From JACRLW01 sp050181465 (GTDB taxonomy: Bacteria > Planctomycetota > UBA1135 > UBA2386), in the NCBI GenBank assembly GCA_050181465.1, contig JBFXDD010000010.1, positions 65,412 to 129,411 on the forward strand: a DNA stretch of 64,000 nt. The letters run 5' to 3'. The position numbers and the translations under genes are program-made. Under the pieces are notes generated by a model, which was given only the letters and a program-made list of their open reading frames with translations, did not search any database and was not told the origin of the DNA. Positions within the stretch are counted from its first letter, which is position 1; every line of letters begins with the position of its first letter. Below are positions 17,865 through 25,981 of the stretch, piece by piece.

Positions 17865-19231
17865 ATGACCAGGAACGACGGCGTCGAATTCGCGCGGCAA
17901 CCGGAATCGGGCAAGCGCTTGCATCGTGCGGCGCGCCTGCCGCGGCGCCGAACCTCACCGGGCCAGCCGCCGGGGACTCCGGTCAGCGACCCCCTGTCGG
18001 TCGAAACTCGCATCTCGGCGACTCATTACGGCGCCTTCGGCGCGCAGACGGTGGCCGAGAGCGACCTCGGCACGGTTCGCGCCAACCTGACGCCCACGGA
18101 CGTGCTCTGGATCCGCGTGCAGGGACTTCGCGACCGTGCCCGCATCGATGCGATTGCGGCCGCCGTCGCCATGCATCCGCTCGCGCTCGAGGATGTGATG
18201 CACACGCATCAGCGGGCGAAGCTCGAGGACTACGATGAGCACGCGTTCCTCGTCGCGCGCTTGCCGGCGATGCACGACGGCGCGGGTCATCACCAGGCGG
18301 CGTGGTACTTCGGCGCCGGCTTCCTGGTCTCCTTCGAGGAGTCGCACGACGATGTCTTCGCGCCCGTGCGCGAGCGAGTCGAGCGCGGCATCGGTCGCAT
18401 TCGCAAGGACGGCACCGACTACCTGTGTTACGCACTGCTCGACACCGCGATCGACGCCTGGTTTCCGGTGGTCGAGAGTTCCGCCGATCGGCTCGATGCG
18501 CTCGAGGCAGAGATCGCCGAGAGCCNNNNNNNNNNNNNNNNNNNNNNNNNNNNNNNNNNNNNNNNNNNNNNNNNNNNNNNNNNNNNNNNNNNNNNNNNNN
18601 NNNNNNNNNNNNNNNNNNNNNNNNNATTCGCAAGGACGGCACCGACTACCTGTGTTACGCACTGCTCGACACCGCGATCGACGCCTGGTTTCCGGTGGTC
18701 GAGAGTTCCGCCGATCGGCTCGATGCGCTCGAGGCAGAGATCGCCGAGAGCCCGCGCGAAGACACCTTGTCGCGCGTCTACGAACTCAAGCGTGACATCT
18801 CCAATCTGCGGCGAGTGGTCTCGCCATTGCGCGATCTCGCGAATCGCCTCTCGCGTGGGGAGTTCGATCAGGTCGATGACGTCACCCGAGTGTTCTTCCG
18901 CGATTGCCACGATCACGTAGCGCAACTGCTCGATCAGATCGATCAGCTCCGCGAGACCTCGATGGGATTGATGGAGCTGCACGTCTCCATCATCAGCAAC
19001 CGGATGAACGACGTGATGCGTGTGCTAACCGTCATCTCGACGATCTTCATCCCGTTGACCTTTCTGGTCGGCGTCTACGGCATGAACTTCGATCCCAGCG
19101 TCTCGCCGTTCAACATGCCCGAGCTGCGCGCACGTTACGGCTACCCTGTCGTGCTGTTGGTCATGGCGGCGACGGCGATCGGTTTGTATCTGTGGTTCTG
19201 GCGCCGCGGCTGGATTCGCATGCGGCGTTGA
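17865..19231 (+). CDS. corA: CorA-family magnesium/cobalt transporter; interrupted only by an assembly artefact
   Basis: Collapsing the duplicated 127 bases and 100 N at 18399-18752 gives one frame of 379 residues. The C terminus has the two-helix CorA signature: hydrophobic helix, then Y-G-M-N-F (G-M-N near residues 330-332), a short loop, then a second hydrophobic helix and a basic tail W-R-R-G-W-I-R-M-R-R. The long N-terminal cytoplasmic domain includes L-E-D-V-M-H-T-H-Q-R-A-K-L-E-D-Y, typical of the family. It is an inner-membrane pentameric divalent cation channel. The 3' end overlaps the convergent rsmE gene by 71 bases. Confidence 0.92.
18399..18752. other. false scaffold gap: 127-base duplicate, 100 N, same 127 bases
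   Basis: Bases 18399-18525 equal 18626-18752, with exactly 100 N between them. As at 15139-15492, this is an unmerged contig overlap of one k-mer length (127). Removing 227 bases restores the corA frame. Confidence 0.95.
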
Positions 19232-19979
19232 TCCCATGTCCGAAGGCCGCGCGTCGGCGCAGCCCGCCGAGCTGCGCGTAGACCGCGGTCAACGCAGTCT
19301 CGACGCGCAGCGGGTGCGGTCCACTGTGTGCACGAACGAATCCCTGCGCGACCAACAGATCGCCTTCGAAGGTGTTGAAGCCCCGTTCGGGACCGATCGC
19401 GAGAGCGATCGGCTGGGACGAGGTCGGCTCGAGGGTCGCCACATCGATGTCCGCATCGGGATCGGCGAGCACCGCGAGGTGGTCGACGACGCGCTGCCGG
19501 AGCTGGTCTTCGACGAAGGGGCGAAAGCGCGGCTCGATGCTGACGGTGGGCGGCAACGTGCGCTCCGACTGTTCGAGACCCGCGAGGATGCGCGCGCGCA
19601 GGAACTCGGCCTGCAGCGCGTGGCTGTCGAGGTGGCTCTTGTCGGAGAACCATGCGCGCACGAGCACGATGTGGCCGAAGCCGAGCGCGGTCGCATGTTC
19701 GAGCGTGCGGGCAAGGACCTTCGGCCGCGGGATGGCCAGAAGAAGGAGGTCGTCGTTGCGCGGTAGTGCCGGAGTGGTGATCGAAACTCGGAGAACCACG
19801 CTCTCGGCTCCGATCGATTCGACGATCGCGCTGCCGATCCCGCCGCCGACGACTCCCACGCGCACGCTGCGTCCTGGGTCTGCGCCGAGCACCTCGCGGA
19901 GGTGCTGGGCACGGCGATCGGACAGCGATGCCCGACCATCGTCGCCGAGCTCGTGTGGTTCAAGGAGCAGGAGGTTCAC
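19161..19979 (-). CDS. rsmE: 16S rRNA (uracil-1498-N3)-methyltransferase
   Basis: 272 residues from GTG 19979. It has an N-terminal PUA-like region with S-D-R-R-A-Q-H-L-R-E-V-L, then the SPOUT knot motifs A-I-G-P-E-R-G-F-N-T-F-E and L-R-V-E-T-A-L-T-A-V that form the SAM-binding trefoil of RsmE. It methylates a uridine in helix 44 of 16S rRNA. The frame stays open upstream through repeat copy 3 to 20108, but those residues are palindrome translation. The GTG start is in line with homologues (first residues L-L-L-L-E-P). The C terminus carries about 25 extra residues beyond the usual end and overlaps corA on the other strand. Confidence 0.88.
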   Translation of the reverse strand: MNLLLLEPHELGDDGRASLSDRRAQHLREVLGADPGRSVRVGVVGGGIGSAIVESIGAESVVLRVSITTPALPRNDDLLLLAIPRPKVLARTLEHATALGFGHIVLVRAWFSDKSHLDSHALQAEFLRARILAGLEQSERTLPPTVSIEPRFRPFVEDQLRQRVVDHLAVLADPDADIDVATLEPTSSQPIALAIGPERGFNTFEGDLLVAQGFVRAHSGPHPLRVETALTAVYAQLGGLRRRAAFGHGINAACESSRGARTTDTNRSPSPP

Positions 19980-20036
19980 GGCGCACGAGCCTTTGGGACA
20001 GCGGCTGCGTTCGAAAGCAGGGCCGCGGGGACCAGC

Positions 20037-20118
20037 CCGGACGATTCGTGAACGTCGTCGCGAGATCGTCGCCGGTCGCGAGTTGCGGCGATCGCAGCAG
20101 ACGTTCACGAAGAGTCGG
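20037..20118. repeat. palindromic dispersed element, copy 3 (82-bp internal deletion, inverted)
   Basis: Both terminal inverted repeats and both second arms are kept (CCGGACGATTCGTGAACGTC at the left, GACGTTCACGAAGAGTCGG at the right), but about 90 central bases, including the apical hairpin, are missing. The result is a shorter palindrome. It lies between the end of the small membrane-protein gene (20178) and the start of rsmE (19979), both on the minus strand. Confidence 0.85.
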
Positions 20119-20177
20119 AGTTGCGTGAATCGATGTCGTCGGGTCTTCGGCGAGCGTCGAAGGCGAAGTCGCCGCGA

Positions 20178-20378
20178 TCAGAAGCGCGCGTAGAAGGGGA
20201 TGATCTGGACGTGGAACGAGGCAGCGACGGCACTCGCGACCGCGGCCAGTACGCCCATCGTTGTGCGCTCTCGGCGATGCACGGCAATCGCAGCGTAGCT
20301 GACGCTGGCGAGCGCCGCCAAGCCGAAGACGAGGCCGCGCAGCGCGGGTTGATAGGTGGGTGAGCGGTCGGGTTCCAT
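20178..20378 (-). CDS. small two-helix membrane protein
   Basis: 66 residues from ATG 20378. There are two hydrophobic stretches (roughly 14-30 and 41-58) separated by a basic turn H-R-R-E-R, so both ends are predicted on the same side of the membrane. It lies 13 bases after the stop of the diguanylate cyclase gene and is probably cotranscribed with it. I do not recognise the family. It resembles the small inner-membrane proteins often found next to signalling genes, and no function can be given. Confidence 0.5.
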   Translation of the reverse strand: MEPDRSPTYQPALRGLVFGLAALASVSYAAIAVHRRERTTMGVLAAVASAVAASFHVQIIPFYARF

Positions 20379-20391
20379 CGGCGGCCGGACG

Positions 20392-21537
20392 TCAACGCTT
20401 CTTGGTCGGCGGAGGCGGTGCGGCGGGTGGTTCGTCGCCATGGCACTCGACGTGGTTCTTGCCGCGACGCTTGGCCCGGTGCAGAGCCTTGTTCGCCCGC
20501 GTCCGCAGCTCGGCGCTGTCGAAGTCGGAGTGGCCGTCGAAGGTGGCGATGCCGATCGAAATCGTCACCTTCTGTGAGTAACCGCGACCGGTCACGACCG
20601 ACTCGGCGATCCGCTTCTTGATGCGCATCGCGGTTTGGACCGCTTCGGCCGAGGTGGTGTGCGGCAGCAGGAGCACGAACTCGTCGCCGCCGAAGCGCGC
20701 CGCGTAGTCCGTCTCGCGGATGTTGCGCTTGAGGCAATCGGCGATGTGCTGGAGGACGATGTCACCGAAGGCGTACTCCGTGCTGTCGTTGATGCTCTTG
20801 AAGTCGTCGACGTCGACGAGTGCGAGCGACAGCGGCATCCGGTGGCGTTGGGCGCGCTTGAACTCGAGTTGCAGCGCGGACCGGAAGAAGCGTTCGCTGG
20901 ACAGTCCGGTCTTGTGGTCGATCGTGACCTGACCCTCCAGTTCCTGGGCCCGCGACCGCAGCCGGTGGAACCGTTCCCGCCGTTCGAAGGCCAGCTCGAT
21001 GCGGTGCAGACACTCCGCGGGGTCGACCGGCTTCTGCAGGAAGTCCGCGAAGGGCAGCGCCGCTCGCCGCGCCTGCTCGAGTCCCCGCAGGCCGTCGACC
21101 AGGAGCAGAACCGTGCTGCCGTCCTGATTGCTGCAGAGACCGCGGGCGAGTTCGATCTCGACGCCGCCCGCGCGCAAGACCAGCGGGTTGAGGACGACGA
21201 CGTCCGGCCGTCGGTCGCCGAGCGTTCGATGGGTCTCGGCGACCGAGCGAGACTCGATGACTTCCATACCCCGCTGGCCGAGCGCGGCGACGAGTTCGTC
21301 GAGGGGGTCGCGGTGGTGGTTGAGGATGAGGACGGTGGGGCGGTGAGGCGGGCCGTCCCGATCGTCCTCACCAGCAGGCGCGGGGGTCGCAGCGTCGGCC
21401 GAGTCGTCGCCTGCGTCTACGGAATCCGATGGCACCGGATCGATGTCCCCGCCGAACGCGAGGCGCGCTTCCTCGCGCGGCACTGCCGGCAGGGGTTTGG
21501 ACGGAACTGAGCTTGGTCGGGGATGCTGACGGCGCAC
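20392..21537 (-). CDS. diguanylate cyclase with degenerate receiver domain
   Basis: 381 residues. After a disordered Pro/Ala/Asp-rich segment (1-65) comes a receiver-like domain (about 68-185) whose phosphoacceptor position in the D-V-V-V-L-N-P-L strand is Asn117 instead of Asp, while the conserved K169 (L-Q-K-P) is kept. The GGDEF domain follows with intact R-F-G-G-D-E-F (283-287) and an intact inhibitory I-site R274-E-T-D277 five residues earlier. It should make cyclic di-GMP with product inhibition, but probably is not switched on by phosphorylation. The start is uncertain; 21537 is the first possible. Confidence 0.82.
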   Translation of the reverse strand: MRRQHPRPSSVPSKPLPAVPREEARLAFGGDIDPVPSDSVDAGDDSADAATPAPAGEDDRDGPPHRPTVLILNHHRDPLDELVAALGQRGMEVIESRSVAETHRTLGDRRPDVVVLNPLVLRAGGVEIELARGLCSNQDGSTVLLLVDGLRGLEQARRAALPFADFLQKPVDPAECLHRIELAFERRERFHRLRSRAQELEGQVTIDHKTGLSSERFFRSALQLEFKRAQRHRMPLSLALVDVDDFKSINDSTEYAFGDIVLQHIADCLKRNIRETDYAARFGGDEFVLLLPHTTSAEAVQTAMRIKKRIAESVVTGRGYSQKVTISIGIATFDGHSDFDSAELRTRANKALHRAKRRGKNHVECHGDEPPAAPPPPTKKR

Positions 21538-21651
21538 GGCAGAGTTGGGGACCGAGGGTGTGATCGCTTCCGGGCGCGGCCCAGCATAGCGACTCGCACC
21601 GGCCCGGCCTGCATCGCGATGGAATCGGTCTCGTTCCGGGGCGAGCGCCTC

Positions 21652-21679
21652 TTGATCCGCACCGACTCGTCTCTACAAT
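21652..21679 (+). promoter_or_regulatory. sigma70-type promoter for the rpsB-tsf-pyrH-frr cluster
   Basis: TTGATC (21652-21657), 16 bases, then TACAAT (21674-21679). This is a strong match to a housekeeping promoter in an otherwise GC-rich space and lies about 61 bases before the rpsB start. A T-run follows shortly afterwards. Confidence 0.65.
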
Positions 21680-21740
21680 CCCCGGCCCCTTTTTCCGCGC
21701 CACACCTCGCGCGACCCGCAACTGAGATCTCGGAGATCCC

Positions 21741-22763
21741 GTGACTGTCGTCACCGTCCAGGAACTGATCGATGCCGGTGTCCACTTCGGGCACCAAGCG
21801 CGCCGCTGGAACCCGAAGATGAAGCCTTTCATCCACGGCAAGCGGCACAACGTCCACCTGATCGACCTCAAGGCGACGATTCGTGGGCTCTTCATGGCGC
21901 AGCACTTCATCCGGCAACTGGCGGCCACCGGAGGGCAAGTGCTCTTCGTCGGCACCAAGAAGCAGATCCGGATGGTGGTCGACGCCGAGGCCAAGCGCGC
22001 GGGGATGCCGGCCATCACCGAGCGCTGGATCGGCGGCACGCTGACCAACTTCGCGACCGTCCGTGATCGGATGGGGCGGCTCCAGCAGCTCGAGACCATG
22101 GAGTCGGACGGCACGATGGAGCGCCACAAGAAGAAGGCGCAGTCGATGCTCCGCCGCGAGATGCGCAAGATCCAGCGCAACCTCGAAGGTGTGCGTCAGC
22201 TCTTCGGGATGCCGGCGGCCATGATCGTGGTCGACCCACGGCGCGAGGACAACGCGATGAAAGAAGCGGCGCGGATGAACGTGCCGGTGATCGCGATCCT
22301 CGACACCGACTGTGACCCCGACCTCGCGGACATCGCGGTGCCCGGCAACGACGATGCCGTCGCGTCGGTCCAACTCCTGCTCGGCAAGCTCACCGATGCA
22401 TTGCTCGAGGGGCGCGCCGGAGCCGATGACTCCTCGCTCCACGAGGCCAAGCGCATCGCAGCCGAAGATCCGCGCACTCGCGAAGTGTCCGGTCGCCGCA
22501 CGGCGGCTGGTCCGGCGACCGCGAGCGCGGGCGGTGGTGGCGGTGGTCGCGGTCCTGGCGATCGTCGTGACGGCGGCGGCGGCGGCGGCCGCGGCCGCGG
22601 TGGGCGCCCCGACGGCGGTCGACTCGGTCGTCAGGCCGGCGGTCGCTTCGCTGGTCGGGCCGGTGGCCACTCGGAGAGCGTGTCGGTCGGTGGGCCGGAA
22701 CGCGCCGAGGAAGGCGGCGAAGCGGGTGCGCCGCCGGCGACCCCGGATGCCGGCGGTTCCTGA
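21741..22763 (+). CDS. rpsB: 30S ribosomal protein S2 with Gly/Arg-rich C-terminal tail
   Basis: 340 residues, about 90-110 longer than usual. Residues 1-227 are a normal S2: A-G-V-H-F-G-H-Q near the start, W-N-P-K-M, F-V-G-T-K-K-Q, E-R-W-I-G-G-T-L-T-N-F and P-G-N-D-D-A. From about residue 228 the sequence turns into a low-complexity tail with long Gly runs and RG/RGG units (about 261-310), ending in an acidic Gly/Pro stretch. GTG 21741 starts the gene. It heads the standard rpsB-tsf-pyrH-frr cluster and has a clear promoter upstream. Confidence 0.95.
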   Translation: MTVVTVQELIDAGVHFGHQARRWNPKMKPFIHGKRHNVHLIDLKATIRGLFMAQHFIRQLAATGGQVLFVGTKKQIRMVVDAEAKRAGMPAITERWIGGTLTNFATVRDRMGRLQQLETMESDGTMERHKKKAQSMLRREMRKIQRNLEGVRQLFGMPAAMIVVDPRREDNAMKEAARMNVPVIAILDTDCDPDLADIAVPGNDDAVASVQLLLGKLTDALLEGRAGADDSSLHEAKRIAAEDPRTREVSGRRTAAGPATASAGGGGGGRGPGDRRDGGGGGGRGRGGRPDGGRLGRQAGGRFAGRAGGHSESVSVGGPERAEEGGEAGAPPATPDAGGS

Positions 22764-23128
22764 GGCCGGGCTTGGGACGCCCGCGGGCGTCAAGGCTTGG
22801 CTTCGACGCGGCGCGCAAGCGGGGCATCTCGTTGCGCGCGCCTTTGTCGACGAGACCATGCGATCGTGTTGCGCGTCGCCGGGTCAATCAACAAGCGCAG
22901 CTTCGATGACCCGGAATTCCGCCGACTGGCACGCGCCCGTCGGTCCCGGGCGCGGTCGGCCCCAGGCGGGTCGCCGTGAGGAGAGCCAGCAAGGTTTCGC
23001 TTTCGCATGCGCGCCGATGGGCGAGGCATGCGGAGCAACGCGAGGACGCGGTCGGGTTCGACCGCGCTCGCGCCGAGATCGACATCCCAGGGTCCAACCG
23101 GGCCAACGAGAAGGCCAACGAGAATCCG
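22764..23128 (+). other. 365-base spacer between rpsB and tsf with two palindromes
   Basis: An unusually long gap for this cluster. Just after the rpsB stop is a perfect 16-base palindrome (22776-22791, GACGCCCGCGGGCGTC). A second stem, CCGGGTC (22879-22885) with GACCCGG (22908-22914), encloses 22 bases. No U-tract follows either. An in-frame start at 22976 would extend EF-Ts by 51 residues with no similarity to that protein. The spacer may be a site of attenuation or processing between the S2 and EF-Ts parts of the message. Confidence 0.45.
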
Positions 23129-23731
23129 ATGACTGAAATCGATGCCAAGATGGTCGCCGCGCTCCGCAAGCGGACCGGCGCTCCGATGATGGATTGCAAG
23201 GCGGCGCTCACGGAAGTGGGCGGCGACATGGAGAAGGCGGTCGACGTTCTTCGCAAGAAGGGCCTCAAGGCAGCCGACGCGCGCGGCGAGCGCGACGCCG
23301 GTGAGGGCATGGTGTTCTCCTACGTGCACCACAACGGCAAGCTCGGCGTGTTGGTCGAGCTCGGCTGCGAGACCGACTTCGTCGCTCGCAACGAGGAGTT
23401 CCGCGCCTTCGGTCGCGACGTCTGCCTGCACGTGGCCGCGTTCCGGCCGCGATATCTCGCGCCGGCCGACGTCTCGGAAGCAGAGGTCGCTCGCGAACGC
23501 GACATCGTGCTCGAGCAGACTCGTCAGCAGATGGCGGGCCGTCCCGACGAGGTCATCCAGAAGGCGGTCGAAGGCCGCATGCAGAAGTTCTTTGCTGAGC
23601 TCTGCTTGCTGGAGCAGCCCTGGGTGCACGACGACAAGAAGGCGGTCGGCCTCGTCGTCAAGGAACTCGCGGGCAAGATCGGCGAGAACATCCAGATCCG
23701 TCGCTTCACGCGACTCGAACTCGGCGTCTGA
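23129..23731 (+). CDS. tsf: elongation factor Ts (short form)
   Basis: 200 residues from ATG 23129. The N-terminal UBA-like domain has V-A-A-L-R-K-R-T-G-A-P-M-M-D-C-K-A-A-L and the core has the EF-Tu-binding T-D-F-V-A-R-N block. The length matches the short EF-Ts of Thermus-like type (about 196) and not the ~280 of E. coli, so the second core subdomain is absent. EF-Ts exchanges GDP for GTP on EF-Tu. Confidence 0.95.
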   Translation: MTEIDAKMVAALRKRTGAPMMDCKAALTEVGGDMEKAVDVLRKKGLKAADARGERDAGEGMVFSYVHHNGKLGVLVELGCETDFVARNEEFRAFGRDVCLHVAAFRPRYLAPADVSEAEVARERDIVLEQTRQQMAGRPDEVIQKAVEGRMQKFFAELCLLEQPWVHDDKKAVGLVVKELAGKIGENIQIRRFTRLELGV

Positions 23732-23743
23732 GCGTTCCATCCC

Positions 23744-24472
23744 GTGGCCGCCGTCATTCCGCAACGCATTCATCGCGTGCTCCTCAAGTTGAGCGGGGAG
23801 AGTCTCGCTCTGCCTGGGGAGTCCGGCGTGGATCCCGCGGTCGCGAAGACCATCGCGCACCAGATCGCTGAGGTGACGCGGCTCGGTGCGCAAGTCGCCG
23901 TGGTCGTCGGTGGCGGCAACCTCATCCGCGGTGCTGCTTTCGCAGCGCACGGGACCAACCGCGCGACCGCGGATCAGATGGGCATGCTGGCGACGGCGAT
24001 CAACTCGCTCGCGCTGCAGGATGCCATCGAACGAGCCGGGGTGGAAACCCGGGCGATGTCGGCGATCCCGATGAACATGGTGATGGAGCCGTTCATTCGG
24101 CGCCGTGCCGTGCGTCACCTCGAGAAAGGCCGCGTCGTCATCCTTGCGGCCGGCACCGGCAATCCCTACTTCACGACCGATACGGCAGCGGCGCTTCGTG
24201 CCACCGAACTCGGGATGGACGCCATCCTGAAGGCGACCAAGGTGGACGGTGTTTACACCGCCGATCCCAAGAAGGATCCGAAGGCGACGCGCATCCCGCT
24301 CGTCACCTTCGAGGAGGCGTTGTCGCGCAATCTCCAGGTCATGGACCGCACTGCGTTCACGCTGTGCATGGAGAACGACATGCCGATCATGATCTTCGAC
24401 ATGTTCGTGCCCGGCAACATGGTGCGCGCGGTCAAAGGCGAGCGGATCGGCACCTGGGTCGTTACCGGCTGA
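23744..24472 (+). CDS. pyrH: uridylate kinase
   Basis: 242 residues from GTG 23744, 12 bases after tsf. Amino-acid kinase fold with K-L-S-G-E-S near the N terminus, V-V-V-G-G-G-N-L-I-R-G, G-T-G-N-P-Y-F-T-T-D-T-A-A-A-L-R (the bacterial UMP kinase signature) and D-G-V-Y-T-A-D-P-K. It phosphorylates UMP to UDP as a hexamer that is usually regulated by GTP and UTP. Position in the cluster is classical. Confidence 0.96.
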   Translation: MAAVIPQRIHRVLLKLSGESLALPGESGVDPAVAKTIAHQIAEVTRLGAQVAVVVGGGNLIRGAAFAAHGTNRATADQMGMLATAINSLALQDAIERAGVETRAMSAIPMNMVMEPFIRRRAVRHLEKGRVVILAAGTGNPYFTTDTAAALRATELGMDAILKATKVDGVYTADPKKDPKATRIPLVTFEEALSRNLQVMDRTAFTLCMENDMPIMIFDMFVPGNMVRAVKGERIGTWVVTG

Positions 24473-24549
24473 TTTCGGTCGGCGGTCCGCACCGGTCGTC
24501 GCCGGATCTCGGGCTCGCGTTGATCGGAACTTCGCAGCACAATCCCCCC

Positions 24550-25116
24550 ATGGACCAGAACTCCGCGTCGATCGTCGGCCACTTCGTCGAGCGGGCCGAC
24601 AAGACGGTTCACCACCTGAGCGAACTGCTGTCGGGCATTCGCACCGGTCGCGCGTCGCCGGCACTCGTGGATCACATCCGCGTCGAAGCCTACGGCTCGA
24701 TGTCGCAACTCGTGCACGTCGCGCACATCCAGGTGCCTGAGCCCCGGCAGTTGCTGATCAAGCCATTCGACGTCTCGCTGCTGAAGGCGATCGAGAAGGC
24801 GATCCTGGTCTCCGATCTGGGCATCAATCCGGTGACCGACGGCAAGGCGATTCGGCTGTCTCTCCCTCCGCTCAGTCAGGAGCAGCGAAAGAAGCTGGCC
24901 GGTCGCGTCAAGGATCTTGCCGAGCAGTCTCGCGTGGCGCTGCGCAACGAGCGCCGTGACGCCAACAAGCTCGGCGAGCAAGCGCACGGCAGCCAGAAGC
25001 TCAACGACGACCAGTTCGAGGATCTCAAGACGGCCATCCAAGACAAGCTCAAGGAGTACGAGAAGCGCATCGACGCGATCCTCGAGGCCAAGACGCATGA
25101 GATCATGACGGACTGA
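24550..25116 (+). CDS. frr: ribosome recycling factor
   Basis: 188 residues, standard length. ATG 24550 begins M-D-Q-N-S. The family motif R-T-G-R-A-S-P-A-L-V is near residue 31, the Y-G-S-M-S-Q-L-V hinge region follows, and the C-terminal three-helix bundle contains R-R-D-A-N-K. It splits post-termination ribosomes with EF-G. It closes the rpsB-tsf-pyrH-frr cluster and is followed after 26 bases by tRNA-Lys. Confidence 0.96.
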   Translation: MDQNSASIVGHFVERADKTVHHLSELLSGIRTGRASPALVDHIRVEAYGSMSQLVHVAHIQVPEPRQLLIKPFDVSLLKAIEKAILVSDLGINPVTDGKAIRLSLPPLSQEQRKKLAGRVKDLAEQSRVALRNERRDANKLGEQAHGSQKLNDDQFEDLKTAIQDKLKEYEKRIDAILEAKTHEIMTD

Positions 25117-25142
25117 TCCGGTTCGCGGATGCGGTCCCACCC

Positions 25143-25215
25143 GGGGGCGTAGCTCAGTCGGTAGAGCAGCGGATTTTTAATCCGCTGGTCGCAGGTTCGA
25201 GTCCTGCCGCCCTCA
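25143..25215 (+). tRNA. tRNA-Lys (anticodon TTT)
   Basis: 73-base cloverleaf. Acceptor GGGGGCG pairs with CGCCCTC, D arm GCTC/GAGC, anticodon stem GCGGA/TCCGC with loop TTTTTAA (anticodon TTT), T arm GCAGG/CCTGC around TTCGAGT, discriminator A. No encoded CCA. It may be transcribed from the rpsB promoter together with frr. Confidence 0.96.
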
Positions 25216-25315
25216 CTCCTTCCGCGTCCGTTGGTCGGTTCGCTCGCTCGACCGCGGACGGTCGATGCTCGTATCCCTCGCACACGACGACCAACCCAGA
25301 GCCCCACAGCCCACC

Positions 25316-25564
25316 ATGGCGATCGACCCGGACTTCGTCGCGCGATTGCGTGCCCCCGTCAGCCTGCTGCCGCTGCGGTTCGCGAGCGATCGCGAACTCG
25401 CGGCGCTCAACGAGCGGATCGCCGCGGGTGGTGTCCGCAATCGTGGGGGCGGTGAGGTGGGGTCTAAGTTGGAGGCGGGCCTCGTTTGTGAGGGTGAGTC
25501 CGTCGTGTTCCCGATCATGGACGATATCCCCATCCTGCTGCGCGACGAGGCAATCCCAGTCTGA
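25316..25564 (+). CDS. Trm112-like small protein without zinc cysteines
   Basis: 82 residues from ATG 25316. The ending V-F-P-I-M-D-D-I-P-I-L-L-R-D-E-A is the Trm112/UPF0434 signature (usually Y-P-I-x-D-G-I-P-x-M-L-x-x-E-A), and the N terminus D-F-V-A-R-L-R-A-P-V matches L-x-C-P-x-C with the first Cys changed to Ala. Only one Cys is left in the protein, so the zinc site is lost. Family members are small partners that stabilise methyltransferases, or YcaR-like proteins of unknown role. A start at 25265 is possible. Confidence 0.6.
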   Translation: MAIDPDFVARLRAPVSLLPLRFASDRELAALNERIAAGGVRNRGGGEVGSKLEAGLVCEGESVVFPIMDDIPILLRDEAIPV

Positions 25565-25622
25565 GGAAGTCGGCCTCGGCGCGCTCGTCCGATCGCGTGG
25601 CTCGCGGCTGTGTGCAGCCAGC

Positions 25623-25796
25623 CAGGACTACTCGTGATCGTCAGCTGCGATCGCCGCAACTCGCGCCCGGCGGCGTCGCTAGGTCGGCTCCTCCCTGGCA
25701 GCGTAGCTACGGCTACGCTTCGGTCGTCGCCGGACGCGGCTCCATGCTGGACATCGACCTGCGGCGATCTGGCGACGACGTTCACGAATAATCCGG
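25623..25796. repeat. palindromic dispersed element, copy 4 (174 bp)
   Basis: Same orientation as copy 1. Ends: CAGGACTACTCGTGATCGTC at the left; CCGGATTATTCGTGAACGTC on the other strand at the right. The apical stem is present with one G-T wobble. It lies in a 417-base space (25565-25981) between two co-oriented genes, 58 bases after the Trm112-like gene. The remaining ~185 bases before the next start show nothing else recognisable. Confidence 0.9.
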
Positions 25797-25981
25797 GCGA
25801 GCCCTTCGCGCCGGTGCCGTGGGATCCTTCTGTCCGGCGCGAGGTCCGGGATCACGGCGAACAGAACTCGGCCCGGACTACGAAATGGGGTGGCCTCGCG
25901 CTAATCTGCTCCGCCCTTGACGATGCGAACGGTTCGCGGCCGAAGTGCCGTGGCGGGCCGTCGTTCGTTCTGTGCCTTCCG

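Noticed and set aside
19980..20108. N-terminal extension of rsmE through repeat copy 3
   Set aside because: The residues are the translation of the palindrome, and similar peptides appear at the other copies. Homology begins at GTG 19979.
22976..23128. 51-residue N-terminal extension of EF-Ts
   Set aside because: No similarity to EF-Ts; the family starts at the position of ATG 23129.
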